Source: JBFMAE01 sp040756085
GTDB lineage: Bacteria > Desulfobacterota > BSN033 > UBA1163
Length of the DNA: 20,201 nt
Reading direction: 5' to 3'
NCBI GenBank assembly: GCA_040756085.1
Contig: JBFMAE010000333.1
Location: 1 to 20,201, forward strand
The notes below the pieces were generated by a model that did not search any database, had not been told where the DNA came from, and was given only the letters and a program-made list of their open reading frames with translations. The stretch's first letter is position 1. Every line of letters begins with the position of its first letter. Below are positions 1 to 7,194 of the stretch, piece after piece. Position numbers and translations under genes: made by a program.

Positions 1-377
1 AAGACGCATCGAAGGCCGCAGTTGGAGAAGAAGATGGTGCCAGACCCGTTTTGGCCAACTATTGACATCTCTTCACCAAAATGGAGGTGATAGCTGAAAA
101 TCACGGGCCTTAAGGGCGCTCGGCAGAATCCCTTTTCACCCTTTTTCCTATTCACCCCACAACGCCTGGGACAGAGCTGACAATTTTCGAAGATTGCGTA
201 GGCCTGCTCGACCCTTTGAGCCAATTTACCCTCTTTCTCCAATTTTTCATAAGCTGGAATCCAACGCCCTTCCTTCTTTTGTAGAGCATAAAGGGAGGCG
301 GGAGAGATAAGCAATGAGCCCCCTAAGAAAAGGGAACTTTTGATAAAATCTCGGCGTGTAAATTCCATTCGAGCCAT
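1..377 (-). CDS. Tat-signal radical SAM protein (PflX/AmrS-like), N-terminal part only
   Basis: This gene runs off the left edge of the window, so only about 125 N-terminal residues are visible. They begin with a twin-arginine motif (TRRDFIKSS, residues 8-16) and a hydrophobic stretch to about residue 32. A four-cysteine cluster follows (C66, C69, C73, C85, in the pattern CQLCPRRC...GFC), then the start of a radical SAM CxxxC motif (C120-GLR-C124) at the cut. This order matches COG1313/COG1180 radical SAM proteins related to pyruvate formate-lyase activases. I chose the ATG at 375-377 because GAGGAG lies 8 nt upstream; an ATG at 381-383 is only 2 nt from it. The gene lies downstream of thi4 on the same strand, across a hairpin. 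The substrate is unknown. A Tat signal on a SAM-dependent enzyme is odd, and it resembles the gene at 3679. Confidence 0.82.
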   Translation of the reverse strand, partial: MARMEFTRRDFIKSSLFLGGSLLISPASLYALQKKEGRWIPAYEKLEKEGKLAQRVEQAYAIFENCQLCPRRCGVNRKKGEKGFCRAPLRPVIFSYHLHFGEEMSIVGQNGSGTIFFSNCGLRCV

Positions 378-419
378 TTTCATTTCTCCTCTACAAATCC
401 CCTTTCCTCCCCCTTTACA

Positions 420-448
420 CCGTTAGAAAGGACAGGGCTTTCTAACGG
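420..448. repeat. Hairpin repeat copy 1 (11-bp stem, 7-nt loop)
   Basis: The perfect inverted repeat CCGTTAGAAAG / CTTTCTAACGG has a 7-nt loop. It sits 7 nt past the thi4 stop and about 40 nt ahead of the radical SAM gene. There is no T-run on either strand, so it is not a canonical terminator. A second copy with the same stem core and loop length lies at 3068-3102. Read on the minus strand, both copies are followed by GTAAAG. Confidence 0.8.
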
Positions 449-454
449 AGTAAA

Positions 455-1249
455 TCACTTCAACATCTTCTCAAGAAGGACCTGAGCTCCTCTCCGGCCT
501 GAAAGTAGCATCGCCCCAAATGTGGGCCCCATCCTTGGCAGACCATAAGTGGTCGACACAGCCATCCCTGTCACGATCAGACCGGGATGAGCCTCTCCGG
601 TATGTTCAACGACGAGATCCTCAGACTGCTCGACCCACATCGCACCAAACCCTTGGGTTTTAAGAATTCCCCTCTCCTCCAGCTTCTTCACTACGCATGC
701 ATCGTGACCGGTAGAGTCGACCACAAATTTTGCTTCTAAGGCGATGGGATCCACACAGGTGATCTCACGAGGTAGGGCCTGGACAGGAGTCCAGTTCACT
801 ACCGCTCCGCAGACTCGGTTCCCATCTTTTAGCACCACATCGTCAAAGATGGTCATATTGGCAAATTTTACTCCAGCATCACAGGCCGCTCCGATCAATT
901 TTGAGCAGGCATGAGGTCCGTCGGCCACATAAAGGCCTTTAGATGCCTTTTCATAAGGAATTCCTAATTCCTCTAAGATCTCTTGTCCTGGCTCCCTGAC
1001 AGTCACCTTATTCATCAGATAGCCCCCAATCCAGAAACCTCCTCCGATGTAGTTATTCCGCTCTACAATCAGTGTCTTCACCCCTTTTAAAGCAATATCC
1101 CTACCAACCATCAATCCACTCGGCCCTCCTCCGATGATGAGACAGTCACTCTCCACATATTCGATGAATTGTCGTGCAAAACCATCGACAATGGCCCGGG
1201 TAACTTCCTTCTCGCTCACCGGCGTAAAGATTGGTTTTTTCTCAACCAT
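455..1249 (-). CDS. thi4: Thi4-family thiazole synthase (ADP-thiazole synthase)
   Basis: Thi4 enzymes make the thiazole half of thiamine (as ADP-thiazole) from NAD, glycine and a sulfur source, with iron. This 264-aa protein has the N-terminal dinucleotide-binding motif IIGGGPSG (residues 38-45), an acidic end to the second strand (VER, 62-64), the GGG segment (69-71), STGHD (179-183) and the C-terminal GLPRMGPTFGAMLLSG block. The length matches archaeal and bacterial members. The position that supplies sulfur as a suicide cysteine in yeast Thi4, and is a histidine in the methanogen enzyme, appears here as Cys165 in TCVDP. A good ribosome site (AGGAGG, 7 nt spacing) precedes the ATG. It lies downstream of a NifU scaffold and cysteine desulfurase on the same strand, which could provide sulfide and Fe-S clusters. 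I saw no TPP riboswitch sequence upstream. Confidence 0.9.
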   Translation of the reverse strand: MVEKKPIFTPVSEKEVTRAIVDGFARQFIEYVESDCLIIGGGPSGLMVGRDIALKGVKTLIVERNNYIGGGFWIGGYLMNKVTVREPGQEILEELGIPYEKASKGLYVADGPHACSKLIGAACDAGVKFANMTIFDDVVLKDGNRVCGAVVNWTPVQALPREITCVDPIALEAKFVVDSTGHDACVVKKLEERGILKTQGFGAMWVEQSEDLVVEHTGEAHPGLIVTGMAVSTTYGLPRMGPTFGAMLLSGRRGAQVLLEKMLK

Positions 1250-1405
1250 AATACTTTATCCTCCTATCTTTTTATAATCAATTATTTTGCTATTAGCTAT
1301 CAGATGATGACGATAATCAGAGAAAAAAACATACTGACTTTCCTTTTTTCGCATAATACCTTCCCGTTGAATGTCAAAATTTGAACTTAGATCATTTTCG
1401 CCTCA

Positions 1406-1801
1406 TCATTTTGAGATCCTCTGATTCTTCTTTTTTAAGTAATCTTCAATGGCTGCATGGAGTGCGTCGGCAGCTAAGTTGGAGCAGTGCATCTTGATAG
1501 GTGGCAGCCCATCAAGGGCTTCTGCTACCGTCTTATTCGTGATCTTCATTGCCTCTTCTAAAGTCAAATCTTTACCATTCACCATTTCTGTGACCATTGA
1601 ACTGGTGGCGATGGCTGCCCCACAGCCGAAGGTTTTGAATTTGATATCCTTGATAGTCTCGCCCTCATGATCGATCTTAATTGTGATCTTCATGACATCT
1701 CCGCAGATAGGGTTTCCAGCCACACCCACACCATCGGCATCTTCTATTTCCCCCACATTTCTGGGATGGAAAAAATGATCCATCACCTTTTCAGAATACA
1801 T
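1406..1801 (-). CDS. iscU: Fe-S cluster scaffold protein, NifU/IscU family
   Basis: This cytosolic scaffold assembles [2Fe-2S]/[4Fe-4S] clusters from sulfur delivered by the neighbouring cysteine desulfurase. The 131 residues carry the three ligand cysteines C33 (NPICGD), C60 (FGCGAA) and C106 (MHCSNLA), with the conserved aspartate D35. LPPIKMHC corresponds to the LPPVK segment that HscA-type chaperones bind in IscU. The N-terminus (MYSEKVMDHFFHPRNVG) is typical. No C-terminal Nfu or ferredoxin domain is present, so this is the short IscU/SufU-like form, and the symbol iscU could equally be nifU. It lies 65 bp downstream of the desulfurase gene and about 156 bp ahead of thi4, all on the minus strand, so the three are probably co-transcribed. 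Confidence 0.93.
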   Translation of the reverse strand: MYSEKVMDHFFHPRNVGEIEDADGVGVAGNPICGDVMKITIKIDHEGETIKDIKFKTFGCGAAIATSSMVTEMVNGKDLTLEEAMKITNKTVAEALDGLPPIKMHCSNLAADALHAAIEDYLKKKNQRISK

Positions 1802-1866
1802 CTCTTAGCCCCTCCTTGCGTAACAACCCCTTCCCTTTAGTTCATAAAGAATTCTATATAAGGCCA

Positions 1867-3039
1867 TTATGATATTCTCTTTTGAAAAGACAGCGGCGAC
1901 ATCGCCCTTAATCTTTCAACTATGCCAGGCAAAACTTCAAGGAAATAATCAATATCTTCATTAGTATTGTCTCTACCGAGGGTCAAACGTAATGAACCGT
2001 GGGCGAGTTCTGCGGGTATGCCCATTTCTGTTAGGACGTGAGAAGGCTCTAAGATGCTTGAGGTGCAAGCGGAACCCGAAGAGGCACAAATTCCCTTCAT
2101 ATCAAGTTGAAGAAGCATAGATTCACCTTCAACAAATTCTAAGCTTACATTCACATTACCTGGAAGCCTCTTTGTGGGATGACCATTTAGCCTGGTATAA
2201 TTTATTTTTTCTAATATTTCTTTGATTAATCTATCTCTTAAAAGAATTAGGCGGTTTATTTCTTCCTCCATTTCATTTAAGGCTAACTCTGCTGCTTTAC
2301 CAAAACCAACAATGCCAGCAACATTCTCTGTAGAAGCACGGCGTTTGTTCTCCTGGTCTCCACCATAAAGAAACGGAACAATTTTAACACCGTTTCGGAT
2401 ATAAAGGGCACCAACCCCTTTGGGGCCATAAAGTTTATGGGCTGAGGCGGAGAGTAAATCTACATTCAATTTGGCTACATCTATCGGGATATGGCCAAAG
2501 GTCTGGACACTATCAGTATGAAAATATACACCTTTCTCTTTGGCAATTTCACCAATCTCTTCTATTGGCTCAATAGTGCCAACCTCATTATTGGCGTGCA
2601 TTATGGAGATAAGGATCGTCTCCTTACGAATTGATCTTTTAACATCCTCAGGACTAACCAAACCTTGACTATCTACAGGAAGATAGTTTACTTCAAATCC
2701 TCTTTTCTCTAAAAACTTGCAGATATTGAGCACAGCATGATGCTCTATAGAGGAAGTGATAATATGATTGCCTCTTTTCTGATTCGTCCAGGCAACTCCT
2801 GAGATTGCGAAATTATCTGACTCGGTGCCACCTGAGGTAAAGACAATCTCGGAAGGGTTAGCATTAATAATTGAAGCTATCTTATCCCTTGCAGCATTAA
2901 TAGCGGCTTTTGCTTCCTGGCCATAGGAATAAATGGTTGAGGCATTACCGAATTTTTCCCTAAAAAAAGGCACCATTGCCTCAAGTACCTCATACCTCAT
3001 CGGCGTTGTAGCTGCATGATCTAAATATATCCTTTTCAT
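1867..3039 (-). CDS. iscS: Cysteine desulfurase, NifS/IscS family
   Basis: This PLP enzyme converts cysteine to alanine and passes persulfide sulfur to the scaffold. The 390 residues include the N-terminal YLDHAATTP motif (5-13), SSIEHHAVLN (96-105), the aspartate region FHTDSVQTFG (173-182), the PLP lysine K202 in SASAHKLYGPKG, and the catalytic cysteine C325 in the loop SGSACTSS. The loop sequence and its long form are those of group I (NifS/IscS) rather than SufS. Length and both ends are standard. An AAAGGAG ribosome site lies about 10 nt before the ATG. It is first in the minus-strand Fe-S/thi4 group, and its promoter candidate at 3230-3258 leaves a leader of about 185 nt that contains a hairpin. 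Confidence 0.95.
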   Translation of the reverse strand: MKRIYLDHAATTPMRYEVLEAMVPFFREKFGNASTIYSYGQEAKAAINAARDKIASIINANPSEIVFTSGGTESDNFAISGVAWTNQKRGNHIITSSIEHHAVLNICKFLEKRGFEVNYLPVDSQGLVSPEDVKRSIRKETILISIMHANNEVGTIEPIEEIGEIAKEKGVYFHTDSVQTFGHIPIDVAKLNVDLLSASAHKLYGPKGVGALYIRNGVKIVPFLYGGDQENKRRASTENVAGIVGFGKAAELALNEMEEEINRLILLRDRLIKEILEKINYTRLNGHPTKRLPGNVNVSLEFVEGESMLLQLDMKGICASSGSACTSSILEPSHVLTEMGIPAELAHGSLRLTLGRDNTNEDIDYFLEVLPGIVERLRAMSPLSFQKRIS

Positions 3040-3067
3040 ATATGAAAAACTCCTTTATATCTTCTTT

Positions 3068-3102
3068 ACCCCGTTAGAAAGCCCCATCCTTTCTAACGGG
3101 GT
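3068..3102. repeat. Hairpin repeat copy 2 (14-bp stem, 7-nt loop) in the iscS leader
   Basis: ACCCCGTTAGAAAG pairs perfectly with CTTTCTAACGGGGT around a 7-nt loop. It lies about 29 nt upstream of the iscS start codon. The core is the same 11-bp stem as at 420-448, in the same orientation relative to a minus-strand gene. No T-run follows. It may be a dispersed palindromic repeat, an mRNA-stabilising element or a leader control element; the sequence alone does not decide. Confidence 0.8.
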
Positions 3103-3222
3103 TTACATGGGACTGACATCCAGGATTTCATAGCCCTCTTTTTAAAACTTTTGAGTAAGTCAGAGACTCCTGGTAGATAGTTAATATTCACCGGCGAAAC
3201 GAATTCCCAAATTAAAAATCTC

Positions 3223-3252
3223 TTGATTTAAAATACCACAATGTGGTATATT
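3223..3252 (+). promoter_or_regulatory. Promoter for the Cys-rich HTH gene
   Basis: TTGATT (3223-3228) and TATATT (3247-3252) are separated by 18 nt, a good sigma-70-type pair. Transcription would begin about 25 nt before the HTH start at 3284. The spacer holds the palindrome at 3233-3249, and the minus-strand promoter occupies the same DNA. Confidence 0.6.
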
Positions 3253-3258
3253 TGTCAA
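3230..3258 (-). promoter_or_regulatory. Divergent promoter for the iscS-iscU-thi4 group
   Basis: On the minus strand TTGACA (3253-3258) and TATTTT (3230-3235) are 17 nt apart, a near-consensus sigma-70 layout. Transcription would run left into iscS with a leader of about 185 nt. This promoter lies face-to-face on the same 36 bp as the plus-strand promoter, so the two are likely to compete or be controlled together. Confidence 0.6.
3233..3249. promoter_or_regulatory. 17-bp palindromic operator shared by divergent promoters
   Basis: ATACCACAATGTGGTAT is a perfect palindrome of 8-bp arms around one base. It fills the spacer of both divergent promoters and overlaps the -10 of each. A bound repressor there would block both directions. 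The adjacent helix-turn-helix gene at 3284 is the obvious candidate to bind it; that assignment is inference. Confidence 0.65.
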
Positions 3259-3283
3259 TAATTATGCAAAGGAAGGAATGCAC

Positions 3284-3712
3284 ATGGACAATCAAGAGTT
3301 CTACTCTTTTCGCCAGAAACTTCAAAAGACGCAGAAACAAATAGCGGAACTCCTGGGAATTTCTCTCAAGGCTGTTCAGAGCTTCGAACAAGGATGGCGG
3401 AAGGTTCCCGTACACATCGAGCGTCAAATGCTGTTCTTACTGATTATGAAGAGAGAGAGAGTTAAAGATGCTCGGCCCTGCTGGGATATTAAGAAGTGCA
3501 CTCTGCAAATTCGTCAAGCCTGTCCGGCATGGGAATTCAATGTGGGCTATCTGTGCTGGTTTATCAACGGGACCATTTGTGGGGGAAAACCTCAGGATAA
3601 CTGGAGCAATAAAATGAAAATATGCCGGAAATGTAGAGCCTTTACAAAGAATTTAAACACTTTTGCATTGAGAAGACGATGCGGAGCGAAGCCACATTCA
3701 ATTCTCAACTAA
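3284..3712 (+). CDS. Helix-turn-helix (XRE-like) protein with Cys-rich C-terminal domain
   Basis: The 142-residue protein has an XRE-type DNA-binding domain at about residues 10-43 (QKQIAELLGISLKAVQSFEQGWRKVP). It is followed by a domain with eight cysteines (66, 72, 80, 91, 99, 114, 117, 133) in a CW...C...CPAW...CW...GTIC...CRKC arrangement. Such spacing suggests metal or Fe-S binding, but I do not recognise a named family with certainty. I chose the ATG at 3284 because GGAAGGA lies 6 nt upstream; an in-frame ATG at 3278 abuts that site. It overlaps the next gene by 34 nt, so the two are probably translated from one message. Its promoter faces iscS across a shared palindrome, which fits autoregulation and control of Fe-S assembly. 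The ligand and the DNA target are inferred. Confidence 0.8.
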   Translation: MDNQEFYSFRQKLQKTQKQIAELLGISLKAVQSFEQGWRKVPVHIERQMLFLLIMKRERVKDARPCWDIKKCTLQIRQACPAWEFNVGYLCWFINGTICGGKPQDNWSNKMKICRKCRAFTKNLNTFALRRRCGAKPHSILN

Positions 3713-4836
3713 CGAAACGGGAGTTTTTGAAGTTTTGTGGGTCGAGTTTTTGTATACTCTCCCTCTCATACCTCTACTGTTTTCCAGAAACCTCCAGGGC
3801 ACAATTGGCAAAGAAAAGTCTCATTAAGACAAAGCTTTCTCCCTATTTCACTTCGTTGGATGGAGGAGAAATTCAATGTGAACTGTGCCCTCATCGGTGC
3901 CGCGTAGCCAAGGGAAAGAGAGGCATTTGCAGGGTGCGTGAAAACCGGGATGGGAAATATTACAGTCTGGTATATGGGAATCCCTGTGCGGTTCATTTAG
4001 ATCCGATCGAGAAAAAACCCTTTTTCCATGTCCTCCCAGGTACGACCTCTTTTTCACTGGCAACAGCAGGGTGCAATTTCCAGTGCAAGTTCTGCCAGAA
4101 TTGGGAAATCTCCCAGGCATTTCCAGAGGACGTATACAGCTTAGAGTTCCCACCGGAGATGGTGGTAAGAAAAGCGAAAGAGATGAGGGCCCATTCCGTT
4201 GCATACACTTACGTAGAACCCACCATCTTTTCTGAATATATGTTCGACACTGGCCAACTCGTAAAGAAAGCAGGCCTTCTGAATGTCTGCCATTCTAATG
4301 GCTTCATCAATTCGAGTCCCCTCCGAGACCTGTGCAAAATGTTGGATGCGGCCAATATCGATCTAAAAGGGTTTTCAGATACCTTTTATCATGAATTGTG
4401 TAGTGGAGAACTAAACCCAGTGCTCAAGACCCTAAAGACTCTAAAACAGGAGAAGGTTCACTTAGAGATTACAAATCTGGTCATTCCCACAAAGAATGAT
4501 GAGATATCTCTGATAAAAGAAATGTGCCTCTGGGTGAAGAGAGAATTGGGCGCAGATACCCCTATTTATTTCTCCCGGTTCTATCCTCTGTATAAACTTA
4601 GGACTCTTCCCCCAACACCGGTTTCGACGCTGGAGAAAGCTCGGGCAACGGCTTTATCTACGGGTCTTGAATATGTTTATATCGGTAACATTCCTGGCCA
4701 TGAGGGTGAGAATACCTTCTGTCCCAGGTGCAAGAAAATGGTTATTCAACGGACGGGGTTCATGGTTGGAGAGATGCATCTGAAGGATGGAAAGTGCGGG
4801 TATTGTGGTAAGCCTATACCCGGCATTTGGTCATGA
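3679..4836 (+). CDS. amrS: AmmeMemoRadiSam-system radical SAM enzyme with Tat-like signal
   Basis: This 385-aa radical SAM protein resembles AmrS/COG1180. It has an N-terminal cysteine cluster (C67, C70, C74, C84), the radical SAM motif C132-NFQ-C136-KF-C139, and a C-terminal zinc-ribbon-like pair (CPRC...CGYC) typical of the family. TYVEPTIF and HSNGF are family blocks of the SAM barrel. Family substrates are not well defined. The N-terminus is unusual: TKREFLKF (residues 12-19) followed by a hydrophobic stretch to about residue 34 resembles a Tat signal with KR in place of RR. A SAM-dependent cytosolic chemistry makes export puzzling, and the segment may instead be a membrane anchor. It overlaps the HTH gene by 34 nt. 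The AmrA and Memo partners are not in this window. Confidence 0.85.
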   Translation: MRSEATFNSQLTKREFLKFCGSSFCILSLSYLYCFPETSRAQLAKKSLIKTKLSPYFTSLDGGEIQCELCPHRCRVAKGKRGICRVRENRDGKYYSLVYGNPCAVHLDPIEKKPFFHVLPGTTSFSLATAGCNFQCKFCQNWEISQAFPEDVYSLEFPPEMVVRKAKEMRAHSVAYTYVEPTIFSEYMFDTGQLVKKAGLLNVCHSNGFINSSPLRDLCKMLDAANIDLKGFSDTFYHELCSGELNPVLKTLKTLKQEKVHLEITNLVIPTKNDEISLIKEMCLWVKRELGADTPIYFSRFYPLYKLRTLPPTPVSTLEKARATALSTGLEYVYIGNIPGHEGENTFCPRCKKMVIQRTGFMVGEMHLKDGKCGYCGKPIPGIWS

Positions 4837-4876
4837 ATGGAGATTCAAGGATATGCTTACTTCAGAAAGAAAAATT

Positions 4877-4904
4877 TTGATTTTTTCTCATATCATATTA
4901 AAAT
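4877..4904 (+). promoter_or_regulatory. Possible promoter for the heme-sensor two-component operon
   Basis: TTGATT (4877-4882) and TAAAAT (4899-4904) are 16 nt apart within an AT-rich gap between the radical SAM gene and the kinase. The match is moderate, and AT-rich DNA gives such pairs by chance. Confidence 0.35.
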
Positions 4905-5001
4905 ATTTATATAAACTTGATCTTGAAGCTCATCTGTTTTGATTGAATTCTCAACAGGATCCCAGCTTCAAAAAATTAATTTTACATCTCCGGAAAATTC
5001 G

Positions 5002-6486
5002 ATGGGACAGATAAAGTTTTATAAAAGCCTCCGTTTTAAGATTATCATAGGTCTGGTGACCCTTCTTACGCTTACCATGACCATTCTCTTCACCATCCAA
5101 TACTTTAATCATCGAGAAAAGATGATACATAACCTCCAGGATAACATCAGCCCACATCTGACCCAGATGGTCAATGATGTTTTAAAAAGTTCTATGATAT
5201 CCAAGAATCAAAGTGAAATGAAATACATTCTGGAGGTGGTAAATAACTACCCGGATGTTAAGAACATCTTCATCCTCAATCGGATCGGCCGGATCATCAT
5301 CTCCATCGACGATAAAGAAGTGGGAAAAACTATCGACATCCATGATCCTACTTGTCAAGTCTGTCATCACCGAACGACGGAGGCACTTAATAAGACCGTC
5401 GTCTTCTCCTCTCTCATAGGTGAAAAGATCTTCAGAAATGTTAACCCAATTTATAATCGAAAGGAATGTTACTCTTGCCATAAACCGGAAGAGAAGATCA
5501 CCGGGGTCCTCGTCACCGATTTCACTCTAAATAATATAGAAAGACAACTCCGAGCGGAGGTGAAGGAAAATATACTCCTTTTACTCTTTGCCATCGGTAT
5601 CTCTACCTTAGTGATCGGCATTGCTTTAAATCAATTAGTCGTCAAAAAGCTCCAGCATTTCGTTGAGGCAGCATCCTTCTTAGGTCGAGGCGATTTCAAA
5701 AGAACCATCACCTTCAAAAGTGACGATGAGATTAAGAGGTTAGCAGACTCCTTCAACCTTATGGCCAAAAAGCTGATGGAAAAGATGAGGCTGGAACGGA
5801 AATACCTCTCCCGGATCATTGATACCCAGGAGAACGAACGAAGGCGGATTTCACGGGAACTACACGATGAAATCGGTCAGGCCCTTACAGCGATCAAGTT
5901 CAATTTGGATATGATCGATAAAAACCTTCCTCCTGGTTCTACCATGATTCAAGGAAGATTAGGAGAGGCTAAATCTTTATCGAATCAGGTCATCACGGCC
6001 ATGCGCCAGTTATCGATGGATCTCAGACCAACCATGTTGGATGATCTCGGTTTAATCCCTACGTTGAGGTGGTACACCCAGAATTTCTCCAATCGGGTGA
6101 ATATTGACTCTCACTTCGAGGCAATTGGGTTTGAGGAGAAGCTACCCCCACAAATTGAGACCGCCTTCTATCGAATCATCCAGGAGGCTTTGAACAATAT
6201 TGCAAAACATGCGGAGGCCAGTCGGGTCGAAATTTCCCTTGAACAGAGGGATTCGATGATCTGCGCCTCCATTACAGATAATGGTAAGGGGTTCGATATG
6301 AACAAGGTGTTACACCCAGAGTCCCCAGAGAGGGGCTTTGGGATTATAGGGATGCAGGAGAGGGTCTCCCTTCTTGGAGGGCATATCGATATTAAATCGA
6401 AGCCAGGTCTCGGAACTCAAATTCATATTGAGATTCCTCATCAAAAGAGTGAGTTTGATGAAAAAGATACGAGTTCTAATATCTGA
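5002..6486 (+). CDS. NarX-like sensor histidine kinase with di-heme periplasmic domain
   Basis: This inner-membrane kinase has 494 residues from the ATG at 5002. Its layout is TM1 (about 12-33), a periplasmic sensor (34-190), TM2 (about 190-211), HAMP (to about 265), HisKA_3 with phospho-accepting H288 in RELHDEIGQ, and a HATPase domain with N-box EALNNIAKHA (395-404) and DNGKGFD. The sensor contains two heme-c motifs, CQVCH (118-122) and CYSCH (156-160), the latter in the context NPIYNRKECYSCH known from heme-c PAS-like sensors of Geobacter-type bacteria. It should therefore sense redox potential or a heme ligand in the periplasm; that role is inferred. A TTG at 4939 would add 21 residues without a clear ribosome site. 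The response regulator gene overlaps its 3' end by 29 nt. Confidence 0.9.
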   Translation: MGQIKFYKSLRFKIIIGLVTLLTLTMTILFTIQYFNHREKMIHNLQDNISPHLTQMVNDVLKSSMISKNQSEMKYILEVVNNYPDVKNIFILNRIGRIIISIDDKEVGKTIDIHDPTCQVCHHRTTEALNKTVVFSSLIGEKIFRNVNPIYNRKECYSCHKPEEKITGVLVTDFTLNNIERQLRAEVKENILLLLFAIGISTLVIGIALNQLVVKKLQHFVEAASFLGRGDFKRTITFKSDDEIKRLADSFNLMAKKLMEKMRLERKYLSRIIDTQENERRRISRELHDEIGQALTAIKFNLDMIDKNLPPGSTMIQGRLGEAKSLSNQVITAMRQLSMDLRPTMLDDLGLIPTLRWYTQNFSNRVNIDSHFEAIGFEEKLPPQIETAFYRIIQEALNNIAKHAEASRVEISLEQRDSMICASITDNGKGFDMNKVLHPESPERGFGIIGMQERVSLLGGHIDIKSKPGLGTQIHIEIPHQKSEFDEKDTSSNI

Positions 6487-7111
6487 AGACCACACCATAG
6501 TCCGTCAGGGACTCTTCGCCCTCTTGAAATCCGAACCCGGGATCGAAGTTGTCGGGGAGGCCTCTGATGGTTTAGAGGCTGTTGAGATGGCAAAGAAACT
6601 AAATCCAGATGTGGTATTGATGGATATTGCCATGAGACATTTAAACGGGATTGAAGCCACCCGTAAAATTAAGAAACTCTTTCCCCACATGAAGGTCTTA
6701 GTCCTCACGATGTATGATAATGAAGAGTGGATTTTTCAAATCCTCAAAGCAGGTGCTTCAGGCTATCTCATCAAAGATTCGGCGATGACGGATCTCATCT
6801 CTGCAATCCGGACCATACATCAAGGGGATTCTTTCCTCAGCCCATCCATATCGAAAAAGGTGATCGATGAATACATTCGGAAAGCAGAGATTGGTGAAAA
6901 AAAGGGTGTCGATGATCTCCTTTCCAGCCGGGAAAGGGAGATTTTACAACTAATTGCCGAAGGACATTCCATCCCCAAGATTGCCTCTCTCCTCTGCATC
7001 AGTAAAAAGACGGTCGAGGCCCACAAAACCCACATTATGGAAAAGTTGAATATCCACGATAAGGTAGGACTTATCAAATATGCCATCCGGGTAGGACTCA
7101 CGAAACTCTAA
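6458..7111 (+). CDS. NarL/FixJ-family response regulator (cognate of the heme kinase)
   Basis: The 217-residue regulator has a receiver domain (1-120) with acidic residues E10/D11, phospho-acceptor D56 (VVLMDIAM) and the conserved lysine in GYLIKDSA. A LuxR-type helix-turn-helix follows (about 150-210: SSREREILQLIAEGHS...KKTVEAHKTHIMEKL). I chose the ATG at 6458 because receiver domains begin at MKKIRVLI; upstream in-frame codons would extend it into the kinase gene. It overlaps the kinase by 29 nt, the usual sign of translational coupling and a cognate pair. A second regulator at 12360 has the same length and differs at about 24 residues. Confidence 0.93.
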   Translation: MKKIRVLISEDHTIVRQGLFALLKSEPGIEVVGEASDGLEAVEMAKKLNPDVVLMDIAMRHLNGIEATRKIKKLFPHMKVLVLTMYDNEEWIFQILKAGASGYLIKDSAMTDLISAIRTIHQGDSFLSPSISKKVIDEYIRKAEIGEKKGVDDLLSSREREILQLIAEGHSIPKIASLLCISKKTVEAHKTHIMEKLNIHDKVGLIKYAIRVGLTKL

Positions 7112-7194
7112 AAAAGCATAGGCCATTAGCCCCTCCTAAGCTGCCAAGACAATTAACGCCAGTAGCGACTTAGACATAAGAGTCTTTGGTCAAA

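Noticed and set aside
1250..1405. TPP riboswitch ahead of thi4
   Set aside because: Neither strand shows the conserved CUGAGA or the GGGUGAACCUGA-type segment; the gap is plain AT-rich sequence.
3993..4208. Several minus-strand open frames under the radical SAM and kinase genes
   Set aside because: All lie opposite well-supported coding regions and have no family features.
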